From: Balanoglossus misakiensis | Taxonomy: Eukaryota > Hemichordata | Direction: 5' to 3' | DNA: 64,000 bases | Assembly (NCBI GenBank): GCA_040954595.2 | Contig: CM082576.2 | Location: 18,166,001-18,230,000, forward strand | Shown here: positions 43,693-56,375 of the stretch, in pieces | Layout: every line of letters starts with the position of its first letter | How positions within the stretch are numbered: the stretch's first letter is position 1 | The notes under the pieces: model-generated | What the model saw: only the letters and a program-made list of their open reading frames with translations | Told to the model about the DNA's origin: nothing | The model's database searches: none | Position numbers and translations under genes: made by a program

Positions 43693-43940
43693 ATGTACTT
43701 TTTAATCCCTTCAAATATTTGAATATGATTAATTCCATGATAAGTGGGACAAGAAACCATAGTTGATACCCCAAAAAAGTATTGAGAAAATAACCCGAAG
43801 TTGGAGTTACTGAGCTTTAAATTGATTTCAATAATCTCCCAAGTGAAAATTGGCTGAAGCTCCTGTAGTCAGTTACCTGTTGGTAGATTGACACATGACA
43901 ATGATTGACTGTTTACACTTTTCTTTGTTTGATCTTTTAG

Positions 43941-44162
43941 AGGAATATTCAAGCACTGCAGGAGAATCTAGAGATGACACAGAAAATAAGAACTTGAATT
44001 GAAGAATCAGCAAGATCAACATGCACGACAAAATCAACTCATAACACAAAGACAACAACAAAAGCAATTACAAAGATAGCCCAACAACAACAACAACAAG
44101 CAGTGCAAGCACAGCCATCCAATATACAATCAACAAATCAACAACTAAGACACCACTTTCAA
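43941..44162 (+). pseudogene. Gln-rich exon with two compensating frame breaks
   Basis: Acceptor gatcttttag, donor TTTCAA/gtaagt, 222 nt, phase 0-0. The start reads RNIQALQENLEMTQKI. A TGA then appears in that frame, while a second frame carries LELKNQQDQHARQNQLITQR. The original frame returns before IAQQQQQQAVQAQPS. Two opposite single-base shifts around the TGA explain this. The first part has coiled-coil character. If the shifts are sequencing errors, the exon is intact. Confidence 0.55.
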
Positions 44163-45322
44163 GTAAGTTGTCACAATAATGTGAACAGTGAATATTTTGA
44201 AAACCAAGACTGATACCCGTGTCACTCCTGGGAATTGTTATGTGGGGAAAAATAAAATCATTTTTCTCAAAAAAGGAGCTTTCTTGATGTTACAAATAAC
44301 ATGGTCTGTGCCATTCCCGAAATTATCTTAATGTATTTGGGACCTGACAGTCACACAGAATAAATTCAAAGCACTATTTGCCCAAAGCAGACCTAAATTA
44401 CAGACAGAGGAATACAACAAATCTTGTCTCATTCTTATTTTCAATTCTTCTAGTTTTTCCATGGTATCAGTGTGGAAGCACTGATGATAACCTCCGTCAG
44501 ACAGTTTTAAATGCAGACAATCGTCTTACTCTTATGCACATATGTGTAATTTTGTGTGTACAAAATAAGATCAAATCCAAATATCTGCAAATTTTATGTG
44601 CATGCATTCAAATAGTGGACTGCCTTCACTTCCTTTCATATTTCTTGCCCACCACCATATATATATATATATATATATATATAAAGAAGACTTTCATTTT
44701 GTCTCTTCTTTTAACTCAATTTGCTGTTTTTTTTCCTAATTTACGACACAGAGTATGGTTGCCGCCATCTTGTCTGTTGTATAGACAGAATTGTGTCATT
44801 GATAAAGTTTTTGTAACCAGAATCTCTGCTTTGGCATATGAGCATTAGACGATCATAACCCTTTAACAAAAGTCTGCTTAGAATTTAAATCACATTGTTT
44901 TCAAAATGTCTGCATCTGATTACATGGTGAATTAAAGCTGAAAGCAGTGTTCACTGGGCCCAAGCGATTCCCAGGGTTTCTACAGAATGCCAAGGATTAT
45001 CTGCTGTGGATACCAGAAATTTTGTCAAAAAGTTTTGATCCTAAACTGATTTATGTCCTACAAAATCCAAACTTCTAGATCTATTGGTTAGCCTAGAATT
45101 AGGCGTGTACATAATTAATTAGGTCAATGGGGGTCCTGAAATTAACCATCAAATAGTAGACACGACCTAAAACTATACCCGAAATTACAGTTACTTTATG
45201 CCTCCCTAAATTTCAGTCTGATTGACAAATGTGAAGAACGTTAAAGAGAGCTGTCTCCTGATACATTGCCGCTTTCTGTGAAGTGACTTTAAAAAGAAAA
45301 CCATTTTGTTTGCATTCAACAG
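44163..45322 (+). other. Intron of the Gln-rich gene
   Basis: Contains an (AT)n microsatellite at about 44659-44682 and a T run near 44727. No exon was seen. Confidence 0.45.
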
Positions 45323-45610
45323 CAACAACAAAAACAACAAGCTAGCGGTACACAAGCAACCATTCCACCACCACCACCACAACAACAACAACCAGCAGCA
45401 ACACAACAAACATGGCAACAACAACAGCAGTTCTTACAACAACAGCAATCACAACAACAACAACAACAGCTGTTACTAGGACAACAGCCACGGCCGCGAC
45501 CACAGGTACCTCAGATGGGCTTGGCACCCAGCATGCAACAAACACAGCAACAATCAAGTAGTAGTCTGCTGGCTGATGACATGAGTCTTTTTGATATTCT
45601 GAATCAATAA
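45323..45610 (+). CDS. Terminal Gln-rich exon
   Basis: Acceptor attcaacag, entry phase 0, open for 95 codons to TAA (45608-45610). It has poly-Gln tracts with Pro/Ala interruptions (IPPPPPQQQQPAATQQTWQQ) and a GQQPRPRPQVPQMGLAP segment. It ends in a short acidic-hydrophobic tail, LLADDMSLFDILNQ, of the sort found in transcription activation motifs (inference). The phase matches the exon at 43941-44162. Gene identity was not recognised. Confidence 0.65.
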   Translation, partial: QQQKQQASGTQATIPPPPPQQQQPAATQQTWQQQQQFLQQQQSQQQQQQLLLGQQPRPRPQVPQMGLAPSMQQTQQQSSSSLLADDMSLFDILNQ

Positions 45611-45898
45611 ATTCATACAGGAAACTGACTATAATGAACACGAGACTGTAGACTTTAATTAAACAGATCAAATAACACAGAATGGTTATTCCAGTGTAGT
45701 AACAGAATAGACTTGTTCTGTACTAATTCTTGCATTAGCTTTACTTTGTTTCCATCGTAATACCTTATTTCAATATGACCATATCTGTATGCGAGACAGA
45801 TGTAACTGGTTGTCAGTGTCTATCGTAATACAAAGTCTGCCATACACAAAGCAACTATGCATTGTCTTCTGGTGTGAAAAAAAGATACTTAGGATGTA
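45611..45898 (+). other. Probable 3' UTR and flank of the Gln-rich gene
   Basis: AT-rich DNA after the stop codon. No classical AATAAA was pinned down with confidence. The TA-flanked MITE at 45899 follows. Confidence 0.35.
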
Positions 45899-46090
45899 CT
45901 GTAAAACAGGAAATTTTCATGAGCGATAAATTTGCATGAATCATGCAAGAGCCAAAATAACCTGAAAACTAAAAAGTCGCAAAAAAAATGTTTTTCTGAA
46001 ATAATGATGAATTGAAATTCGAGAATGCGAAAATTAATCATTACATAACAGTCGCCACTTTTGATATTGCGAAAATTTCATGTTTTACAG
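45899..46090. mobile_element. CTGTAAAAC-family MITE, best-preserved copy
   Basis: Ends ctgtaaaacaggaaattttc and gaaaatttcatgttttacag, TA on both sides (45897-45898, 46091-46092); 192 bp. Relatives: 4091-4285, about 1428-1655, about 43200-43692. Confidence 0.8.
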
Positions 46091-46092
46091 TA

Positions 46093-49000
46093 TATACCCA
46101 TTTTTTCTGCTTCCAAAACGAACATTTAGAGTCATGCATGCCACTGGCCCAATAAAGCCTGATAGCCCTTGCTGGGAATTGTGATGTAACTAGCATCCCC
46201 CTTGAAGTCACGCACATAAACTGATCAATGGTGATTGTGTGTAAAGATACAGTGAAGGCAAGGCTAATCTAAAGTCAAAATGGTACTCATCCTTAACAAC
46301 ACATGTATCCTTTGACCAATCAATGGAAAAAAAAGTCTGTGATTGACTTCAAAGTGGTATTAATTACATCACAATTCCCAGCAAGGGGTATCGTGCTTTA
46401 TTGGGGCAGTGGCATGCATATTTTTTGGAAGCAAAGCTGACAAAATACAGCTATATACTAGAATAATGTTTCATTAATGCCTGATTATTAAACTGGAGAA
46501 CGTATCTCTAAAATTGCTCTCTATTTCTCCCTCAGGGAAAAGAGCAATAGACAAAACTTTGAGTGACAGATCTTCCAGTTGTGTACTTATCATTTGTATT
46601 ACCCAATCACAGACTTTGTGTTATTGGTCATTTATCTGTCCAATTTTAATACTCTTGTGTTCAGTGGAGCATTACACCAAAGAAGTCACACTATGACAGT
46701 GACAATAAAACACTTGCAAAAACATGGATTGCTCAGGTCAGCCTATCTGGTTACAGATTACCTGTGAAACAACTAATCCAGCTATAATGAATGTGTTTCA
46801 TTATATACAGAGAATTGTAGGTTGTATGAGACGTGTTAATATCACACTCTAGCATGAGGCAATGTTCACACGTTTATATTTATCATGTGAAAGCCACAAA
46901 GTCACCAGCTCTTGATGTTCATTTTTTTGGAATAATTTGTTATGATCTGATTGCTGAAAATTGAATTGAAGCTGAACCTACAGCATATGTGTGGACATAA
47001 CATGTTTATACTTCCATGCAGTAATTTGTGTTACAGCCAAACAATTAAATAACACCATTATAACAAAATTAACGAAACTCACCCCAGGGCTATCACTAAT
47101 TTGAAGGGATGCTGATCCAGAGTTAATGGTTCATTGGGGAGTCTAACAGTGTTTTGAAATGTCACATTGTAATTTGAAAGTTTAGGCTTGGGTAGTGACA
47201 ATGTTATTACATTATTGTGTACAAAATTTGAATGGAGCTCTATGAAAAGAGAAAAGTGGTGTGTGGAAAAAATCAGTCTCTGTGCTAATATCAAGTGCCT
47301 TCATTCGACTCTCAAGGAAAGTTTGGTAAAACAATTAACTTTTTCTGTGTCAGCATTATTGGGAAAGATTAAGCCCACACATGTATTCAATTTAGATAAA
47401 AATGGAAAATTACCATCAGCCTTTTTTCTTAGCACCCAATTCCCTGTGTAGACATCCAACTTTCCAGCAGGAAACAATGGATTTGGACCGAACCATTCGT
47501 TCACTTGAATATATATGTAATATCTGTATGTATGTAACAACTGTATTCTTTGCAGTCATCATTTAATCATTTATTCATGAGAACACCTTTCTAGTAATGA
47601 TAGAACTTACAGTCTATTTGATGATCTCAATTATATGCAAACCACCAGGATGTTTCATTTGACTAATGAACTCAAGGTAATGCGCCACCATAGTGTAGAT
47701 TGCTGATATAAAAGGACACCATGCATATGCTTAGTCAGTTCACCTCTGTATCCAGACCGGCCACATGTATGAACTGAAGATGTCTATGTTCAATTTCAGG
47801 TTAGTTTTCCTTGTACTTTACCTGTAGCTTGAAGCATTTTTATATAGGTGCATTCTACTGGCTCATTTTAGCACAAGTAATTGGTGTCTGAACTTGCGTC
47901 AAGTCTTCAATTGTACTTCTGTATTTTTCACTTGCATGAATTTTTGTGTATTCTCCTGTAGGTGAACTCCCATACATGTGTGTAATTTAGCAGTTCACCT
48001 GTGTAGCCAGACCGGCCACACATATGAACTGATGATGTCCCTGTTCAATTTCAGTTAAGAAATGTCATAGGCCTATGTCTTGTGAAACCTTTAAACAATT
48101 TTGGTGTGTTTTGTGGTGAACGGCGACACCCGTGACAAGTATGTTAGAATCAAACTATTAGATGCATGTGAAGAAATATAGTCTGTTATAAGGAAGTGAC
48201 TGGAGTGAAGGAGACCTCGTACGACGAAAAGTACTTTAATAGACTCGAAATGCACTCAAATTACAATCGAGATATAATGCATTTATATATGCTTAAAAAG
48301 GTAAATTAATGAATGGTGTCAACAAAATAAACGTTCATGATACATTTAGATCATTTTCTCGTCCAGCTAGGGGGTTCAACGTCAAAAGGAAAGTTTACTA
48401 TTCAAATGCAAATAAAGTCATTAAAGAGTCCTAATCTCTTCTATCCAGTGACCATAGTAGCCAAACAATTAAAATCACATGTTTTTAATATCAATATTCA
48501 CATACATTGCTTTTTACTTTTCTTGAATTTCCTAACATTTTTTTATTTTAACAAAAACAAGAGCCTTTCATGACCACTTATTGACTTTCGAAAATATTTC
48601 ATGTAATCAGCCATTCATTTTATGTGTGTGTGAAGAATGACCCTCTGAGGCTGTTGAATCATGTATAGTGCTGAAGGGGAGGGGGGGGGGGGACACCATT
48701 CCTCAATTTTGTTGATTTTGCATAAGATGCTAAGTTGGTATTTTCCACATATTGCTTTTTGTACTGAGAATTACTTAGTTCTTAAGAAGAGCTTTTGACT
48801 AACATTTCATTGTATTTACAAGACTGCCAGAGTATGTAAATATTATATGCAGCATTAGGAAGGAATATCTTTGATATTTTTATTCCAACAATTTTCCTAT
48901 CATGATAAATAAGTAGACAGATATATCATGTTAGGATTTTTGCATACTTAAAATAAATATTCTGATAAAATGAGTGCTTTTGTCTGTCTCTTTAATTTCA

Positions 49001-49239
49001 GGTGAGGATAAGTATTTGTTGTTGCTTTTCCTGCACAGATTCCAATCAGAAGGCAATTGTGATGACCAGTATGTTCTGTCTAATTGAAGTTTGAGTTTTC
49101 TTAGGACCTGAATATCGCTCTAACAAATGGTTTGCTTTCAGATGTGGAGTTAAGCGCTGGTGATAGTTTTGGCTATTCTGTTCTCTCACTTTGGCTGTTC
49201 TGTTCTCTGTTTTTGTCTGATCTCGGACACATTAGCTGA
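46093..49239. other. No gene recognised
   Basis: AT-rich. Two similar 60-70 base segments at about 47735-47800 and 47985-48055 (cagaccggccaca ... gttcaatttcag) form a short direct repeat. There is a G run at 48680-48693. Open frames are short and unsupported. Confidence 0.5.
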
Positions 49240-49790
49240 AAACTACTGGTCAGATTTCTTTGAAAATTGGTATGCATATATCTTCTGCCAACATCACAGA
49301 GCTCTATAAGTTTTGACCTTATATCGTGAATTTTCTACTTTTTATGACTTTTGTCATTTTTTCCACATCTTCTATGAAAGTGATTGGTCGATTTCTCTAA
49401 AAAAATTCAGTATAAAGCTTCCTATAGGTGATCTTTGTTTTTTTTTTTTCAAATTGTTGCTAAGTTTGCGTATTTGTAATTATGGGCCAAATTTTGCAAT
49501 TTTTGGTCAAAAATCGTTTTCTCGGAAATCGCTTGTCAGATTGCTTTGAAAATTGGTAGGCATGTTTTCAGGGTTAAGCAATTGTGAGTTGTGTTAAAAT
49601 TTTGCTGAAATGTGCATATTTATGTTCTTGAGGTAGGGCCTAACTGTTGCAATTTTTCGTCAGAAGTTTTTGTCCTTGAAACCACTTGTTAGATTGCTTT
49701 GAACTTCGGTAAGCATGTTCCTTATATTGTACAATTTTGGTGATGTTTGAATATTTGAGTTTGGCAGTTTTGGGACAGTTTTTTGAAATT
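49240..49790 (+). repeat. Degenerate short tandem repeats (~130-170 bp period)
   Basis: The phrase 'cttgtcagattgctttgaaaattggtaggcatgttc' recurs about three times with drift, alternating with 'caatttttggtcaaaaat'. The same family recurs at 52850-53330. Confidence 0.6.
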
Positions 49791-52700
49791 AGGTCATATC
49801 AGCTCGTGTGGTATTAGGTCAATAACAACAAATTAAGTCCAAACGTTGGCCACGCTTCCTACTGTAATATAGCACAAGTATGAAAAAACGACCAGTTTGT
49901 GTTACGTTACCTGCTTTCATTGAGAGCAGCGCCCGCAAGTGAGTTTTTTTAGAAAATTTGATCAAATTCATGATGAATCGAATTGAATCGACGTTTATTC
50001 CAACTGGGAGCACTTTATAGACTACAAAGTTGTTTTGTTAGATGGGTAAAATTTAAGACCACTCGACCAATGCAGAGCGAAGTTGTCAAAATCGACGAAA
50101 CAAAGCGAGAAAATGGCAATTTGCGCTGTCGACATATTTCTTCTCCTGCCTCGAATTATCAATCCCATGGAACCCCCCCCCCCCCCCCCGGCGCGCCTGA
50201 AAAAAATATATATCAATCAGGGATCATCATAAAACTCGACTATGAATCGGACATGAAATCAAACTCGACGATGGAAAAGCAGCCGATTCCGAGATAAACG
50301 CATCCCGATAGGATGAGAACTCCGCCATGTGACTTCATCTAATTTCTCTGCAAACATGGAGGGGTTGTACGTTGGTAATGTGTTTACAAAGCAAAGTTAA
50401 GACATAAGTCCGAACATGACCGTGGTCCGAAGCTTGGACACTCTTATCAAACAGAGCAGTACAGTGTGTGGAGACATCGCCCGTAAGACACACCACCGGC
50501 CCTGCCACACTGAGCTGCAATATGCTCTTGGCTCGTAGCCGTCCCAGTCGGTAACAAGTCGTTACGGCACTTATTCTTATCGGTTCGGCCTTTAATGTAC
50601 GCGACCCCGGCCGTTTCGTCCTAGCTGCAAACCGATTCTTCAATTTGCAGTTCAGTAAAGTTGGCGAACGGGATAGTCTGTTAACGGAAAACGCAGGCCT
50701 ATACACAGTGCTGGCGAACGGGACAAAAGGCCACAATAAAAGCGAGCGTGTTGTCAGATCAGTGGGACTATCATAACACGAATACATAACATGTGGAAGG
50801 GCTAGGCCTAATTTTCTCCTGAGAAAGTTCAATTCGTGTTCTGTCGATGTGAAATTGCGTTTATTTAATGCTTTTTGTAATAACATTTATGACTTTCATT
50901 TATGGTGCGATTATAATATCCGGAATATCATCGTATGTCACAACAATGCACTTCAAAGACTTCTTGGTCACCCGGACACGAAAGTGCCTCTAAAATATTT
51001 GTTCTAAACGCCGTAAACTGCTTCTCCGTCATGAGAAGAAAAGTCGCTTTTAATTTTTCTGTTCGTCTCTGTACTAGTCCCAATGTTTTGATCAATCGTC
51101 TTGTCTCATGAGATATGCGCTTTTATGGACTACATACCCACTGGATTGACATTTTACATTGATTCTTAAAACTATTATATTTTTTACATTTATTTTATTT
51201 ATTACTTTTCTAGTGTTTTTGTCAGTTTTTGTAACCTATTTCTATGGACGGTTGTGTCTGAAATAAAGATAAATAATAATCATAATAATAATAAAATAAT
51301 AATTACGATCCCGAGATTACGATAAGCATAGGGACATTATAACGAGCCAACGTGAAACTGACATGGAAACGATCGACAGTACGGTAGAGCACAGTGACTG
51401 CTGGTAGAGCGAGCGTGTTGCTGTGCGGGAGGCATTTACCATGTTTGTTTACAACACACACCGACATGACCTGTGGCCGCAGTTGCAGCCTCCTAAGCGA
51501 CCTAACCCAAGCAGTTTACGATCTCGGGTATCGTGGTCTGACTGACCAAAATGACACAAAAAGAGAAACACATTAGGAAGTATTATAGCTCTGTTTCCTC
51601 GAAGTCGAATAAGTGTTCACAACACAAGGCACATCAAACCCGTTGCTCAGACATCGGAAGTTTGCAGTTCGCTTGCCTGGTTTGAAATGCGTGGCTGTGG
51701 TAGAAATTACCCACTGTGCCCCCCCCCCCCGATTTTATTGTGTAGATAATGAGGCACTCACACTCAAAAAGCAAATGAGATATTCTTTCGAATGCGAGCA
51801 TGTTCCAGAGCGTTCTAAAGAAATAAAATATGCAGCTGTAGCATGTATGCATATTCATTAGTGTGTCGTAATGCTAACTTTGGTCTGTGATTGGGTAACA
51901 CGTTCTACTCACCATAACAACAGGTGATCATTGATCCGTTTCCGGTGTGCGACGCCGGGTTTCGACCACTTTCCTTCTACTTGCCGCGGGATCAAGACGT
52001 CTTTTCGGTAGGCTCATAATCGAATCATTGCTTTTAGTACAATAGCCTATTTAGCTATGTTACCGTCACTCGATTGTTTTGTCTGGTATTGGGTGACTTG
52101 CAGCTATCCGTACAACACCTTGTAGTTGAACAGAAGTAGGTTTAATTCCAGAAACAATTCCGAGCTACGGGCGTGCAGCTAGCCTCTCGGCTATTCTGGG
52201 TATGGCTGCGCTGGCTCCCGAATCAGGAGACCAGGAAGTCATAATCGAGAAAGTCTAGTCATATTTATAGGGTTATATTTTGTGAGAATTTTATTGCTAG
52301 GCCTCTTGCCTAAGCGCACGTAGGGCCAGTTTGTGAGATTGAAAAGGATGGCAGCGCTGCAGGATGTTTAGTGTCAAAATAGTCGACCATACTGTCGAAC
52401 GGTTGTGGCAAAATGGCACGTCACTGTGGCGACATAAGGTACGGGTAGAACGTTTTTCTCTGGAAAGTCTCTTTGCTGGTGGACGGAACGATAGTTCCAT
52501 ACGTATAGTCTTTGTTTAGCGGAAGGTCAGGAAACCACGGTATTTTTCCATACATAATTCCATACGTTCTTTGAGGTTTTTATATGAGTCACCTCGGTGT
52601 TTGCAGGTGTTTTTTTTTTAATTTTACGGTTTAAATGTGGTTGGTGTATTTTCGCTTTTCTGGTGAGATTTCCACCTCTCCGTTGGCATACTTAAAAAAT

Positions 52701-52849
52701 TATCCTAATTTTTATTGGGAAAACCGATAAAACCAAAACCACAACTAAAGAAAATGTCTTAAACATTTTAACTTAGGCATTGTAATCTGTTTGGTGATAA
52801 CCCTTTTAGCTTTGAGAGATAACCGATTTGATGTTTTAGTATAAGCCAA
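49791..52849. other. CpG-richer stretch, no gene assigned
   Basis: Between about 50300 and 52500 the DNA is clearly richer in GC and CpG than the rest of the window, as a CpG-island-like promoter region would be. Poly-C/G runs lie at 50168-50189 and 51719-51730. A 183-codon frame on the - strand (50335-50886) has no family signature. A first exon may lie here but none could be defined. Confidence 0.4.
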
Positions 52850-53330
52850 TTTTTTGACCAGGGCGACAAGGATTTTTTCTCCTAGAGTCGTGTTGCTTGG
52901 AAGCATACTTTTGTATGTGTGGTCCCAGTTGATGAAAACCTGGTTGATGAAAAATGTGCATATTTATAATTTTGTAGCAATTTTTGCCATTTTTGGTCAA
53001 AAATTGTTTCCTCTAAAACCGCTTGTGAGATTGCTTTCAAATTTGGTAGGCTTGTTCCTTGGGGATAATTAAATGAGATGTTTAAAAAAAATACTTGAAA
53101 TTTACATATTTGCGTTTTGTGTGTGAAAGTTGTGGAATTTTTCATCAAAAATTATTTTCTTTCAAACTGCATGTCAGATCGCCTTGAGCTTTGGTAGGCA
53201 TGTTCCCTGAAGCGATTGAAGTAAGATATTATACAATTTTGGAGAAAATACTGATTTTTCTGAAACTGCATATGGGATTGCTTTGAAATTTGATAGGAAT
53301 ATTCCAATGGGTAACCCAAGTTTTGTCTGA
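52850..53330 (+). repeat. Second array of the degenerate short repeats
   Basis: Three drifted copies of 'gcttgtgagattgctttcaaatttggtaggcttgttcc'. Shared with 49240-49790. Confidence 0.6.
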
Positions 53331-53819
53331 TTGTGTTGATTACCCTATACTGAGACTCACTAAGTACACTATATGTTTATATTACTAGGGAGTTCAGAAT
53401 CCAATATGGCCACCATTCAAAGTGGGACATGCTGTATAATCTGATTGATTTCTAAACTTGTCATATTTTAATTTCTCGGTCTTGCAAATAAAAATAAAAT
53501 GCCAAAAACTCAGTAACTTTCGTTTCTTCCCGCTTGTTAACGTCATATGTTGGTGTTGTCCATTACAACGATTATCATCTAAGCGTCCCGAAACACTGAT
53601 AAGAACTCCAATATAATTAGCCAGAGTAAACTGAGATTTTTATGCTGAAGTCGGCATATGGTCTTTTTCCTCCTACTGGGAAAGTGGCTAGAGTCAATCA
53701 GTGCATAACGGCAGCATTACATGGCACTGAATAAATGGCAGGGGTATTTACATCTCTGTATTTTTTCACTTAAACCATTATAAATCTCTAACAGTATATT
53801 ATAATATTGTGTATGCAAC

Positions 53820-55240
53820 TTGGAGATGCGTTTTACTTCAGAGTTGGAAGTATTTTTTAGTAAAGTCTGGGAAGTGACATGTCTTCAAAGTGATTGATGT
53901 TATCTGCTAAGAGCTGAATGCCCATGGGTGTTCTTTCCAAGATTTTACATTTTCTTAGCATTTCATAGACCTGTGTATAATTATAATTTCAGTTATATAT
54001 TCTAATTTGAGTTTAGGAAGGGTATGCATGGAATTAAAGTAATTATTCTGTAATTACCTAACCAAATATGTTGTCTAACTAATGGATATTTTGATTGTCA
54101 ATTTGCACAGGCAACATTATTGAAGTAGCATTAAGAGTAGTTGATAATATAGCAGAGCTTCTAACTGGAAAGAAGAGCTTAGTAAATTTATCAGCTCATA
54201 ATATTCCTTTAACCAATGAACTTTATATGAACTTGCACACCTGCGTTAAAGATACAGGGATTAATGTTCAGGAAACCTTACCAGCTCTAGTAAATTTATT
54301 TGAGCCAGAAATTGAATTACCAAAAAAAAATCAGTAATTTCATAAAGACACAGTCAGAAAAGAAACAGAGAAAGCCAGCAAGGAAGGGAGAAAAGTGGAA
54401 TACATGAACGACACAGTTTGCTTAAAATACGTGTGTGTGCTGTAAAAACTGTATGGTGCAACGGCGTCAATTTTTATGATTTATAAGCAGCCAGTCTTTC
54501 CATGCATATCATACCAAAATTTAATATGAAATTCTTGTTAATGTTAATAGTCTACAAGGATAGTACAGGTAACATGTTGAAATTAAACTATCAAACTTTC
54601 TCCACTTTTGATATCCGCTCGACACAGGCAAGCAAAAGGGCCGATCTGAGACTATGACTTGAATGATGCCAATTTTTGCTGTCCAGAAGTAACTGTATAG
54701 CATTTATTTGGTAGTAATATCAGCTTTATGATTGCTAAAAATACATCAGAATTTAAATATTTCCACTTACTACAGTGATTGAACTGATTTTCAGCAAATT
54801 GCAGTGTATAAACAAATATTGCCATCTAATGAAATGTCAACCCAATTAAGGCCGCCTATTTGCAATGGTAAAATGCTAGGTTTACCATATTTGAGCGCCT
54901 GGGAATTTAAATTATAATCCAGATATCAAAAACTTAAGTCACTATCTGTATCTGCACATATATTGTAATATAATCTGAAAATTTCGTGAAAATTAGATCA
55001 AACATGATCGAGACACAGAAGATCAAACATTGCAAATTTTCATATTTTACCATGGTGCCATGCAAAAAATAGAGAGATTTTTTTTACAAGTTTAGATGAT
55101 CTCCTGTAAAACTGAAAGAAGTAATCTTCTGTGAATCTTGCATTTTTATGTTGGAACCATGCAAACCACTTTGGCCCCTGCAATGCAGCATGTTGCTTTA
55201 ATTGTCTTCTTCATGGTTGCCATATTGGATTTTTTGGAGA
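53820..55240 (+). repeat. Tandem unit I with terminal exon
   Basis: First of three copies (others 55240-57080 and 58850-60230) of a unit of about 1.4 kb. It holds the short exon 54111-54337 and the downstream phrases cggcgtc, agcgcctgggaattt and tagagagattttttt. Copies share most bases. Unit II carries an extra foldback insertion. Confidence 0.85.
54111..54337 (+). CDS. Terminal exon, copy I
   Basis: Acceptor aatttgcacag, phase 1 entry, 75 codons then TAA. Predicted all-helical product, starting GNIIEVALRVVDNIAELLTG and ending FEPEIELPKKNQ. The family was not recognised. Upstream exons are not in evidence. The same exon occurs three times in tandem (54111, 55517, 59140), so one gene may have alternative last exons, or only fragments were copied. 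Confidence 0.5.
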
Positions 55241-55516
55241 TGCGTTTCACTTCAGAGTTTTTTTAGTAAAGTCTTGGAAGTGACATGTCTTCAAAGTGAC
55301 TGATGTTATCTGCTAAGAGCTAAATGCCCATGGGTGTTCTTTCCTAGATTTTACATTTTCTTAGCATTTCATAGACCTGTTTATAATTATAATTTCAGTT
55401 ATATATTCTAATTTGAGTTTAGTTAGAGTATGCATGGAATTAAAGTAATTATTCTGTAATTACCCAACCAAATATGTTGTCTAACTAATGGATATTTTGA
55501 TTGTCAATTTGCACAG

Positions 55517-55743
55517 GCAACATTATTGAAGTAGCATTGAGAGTAGTTGATAATATAGCAGAGCTTCTAACTGGAAAGAAGAGCTTAGTAAATTTATCAG
55601 CTCATAATATTCCTTTAACCAATGAACTTTATATGAACTTGCACACCTGCGTTAAAGATACAGGGATTAATGTTCAGGAAACCTTACCAGCTCTAGTACA
55701 TTTATTTGAACCAGAAGTTGAATTACCAAAAAAAAATCAGTAA
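55517..55743 (+). CDS. Terminal exon, copy II
   Basis: Same exon as 54111-54337, phase 1 entry, same length. A few substitutions (Asn to His and Ile to Val near the end). The frame is open, so it may be functional. Confidence 0.5.
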
Positions 55744-56375
55744 TTTCATAAAGACACAGTCAGAAAAGAAATAGACAAAGCCAGCAAGGAAGGGAGAAAA
55801 GTGGAATACATGAAAGACACAGTGTGCTTAAAATACATGTGTGTGCAGTAAAAACTGTATGGTGCAACGGCGTCCATTTTCATGATTTATAGCCAGCCAG
55901 TCTTTCCATGCATATCATACCAAAATTTAATATGAAATTCTTGTTAATGTTAATAGTCTACAAGGATAGTACAGGTAACATGTAGAAATTAAACTATCCA
56001 ACTTTCTCCACTTTTGATATCCACTCGACACAGGCAAGCAAAAGGGCCGATCTGAGACTTTGACTTGAATGATGGCAATTTTTGCTGTTCAGAAGTAACT
56101 GTATAAAATGTTTTTGGTAGTAATATCAGCTTTATGATTGCTAAAATACACAAGACTTTAAATATTTCCACTTACTACAGTGATTGAACTGATTTTCAGC
56201 AAATTGCAGTGTATAAAAAAATATTGCCATCTAATGAAATGTCAACCCAATATGGCCGCCCATTTGCAATGGTAAAATGCTATGTTTACCATATTTGAGC
56301 GCCTGGGAATTTAAATTATAATCCAGATATCAAAAACTTAAGTCACTATCTGTATCTGCACATATATTGTATTAT

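Larger units (their letters stand above)
5982..43940 (+). other. Proposed ~38-kb intron of the Gln-rich gene hosting the EGF array
   Basis: The proposal rests only on phase matching and similar composition of the exons on both sides (5833-5981 and 43941-44162). Everything EGF-like lies between them, on the same strand, in phase 1-1 exons that could not splice to either neighbour in frame. The alternative is two separate genes lying side by side. Confidence 0.35.

Noticed and set aside
45342-45671. Val/Ala-rich 109-codon frame on the - strand (membrane-like)
   Set aside because: It is the reverse of the CAA/CAG repeats of the Gln-rich terminal exon, so hydrophobicity is an artefact.
50335-50886. 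183-codon open frame on the - strand
   Set aside because: No start context, homologous motif or splice support. It lies in CpG-rich DNA, where long chance frames are more likely.
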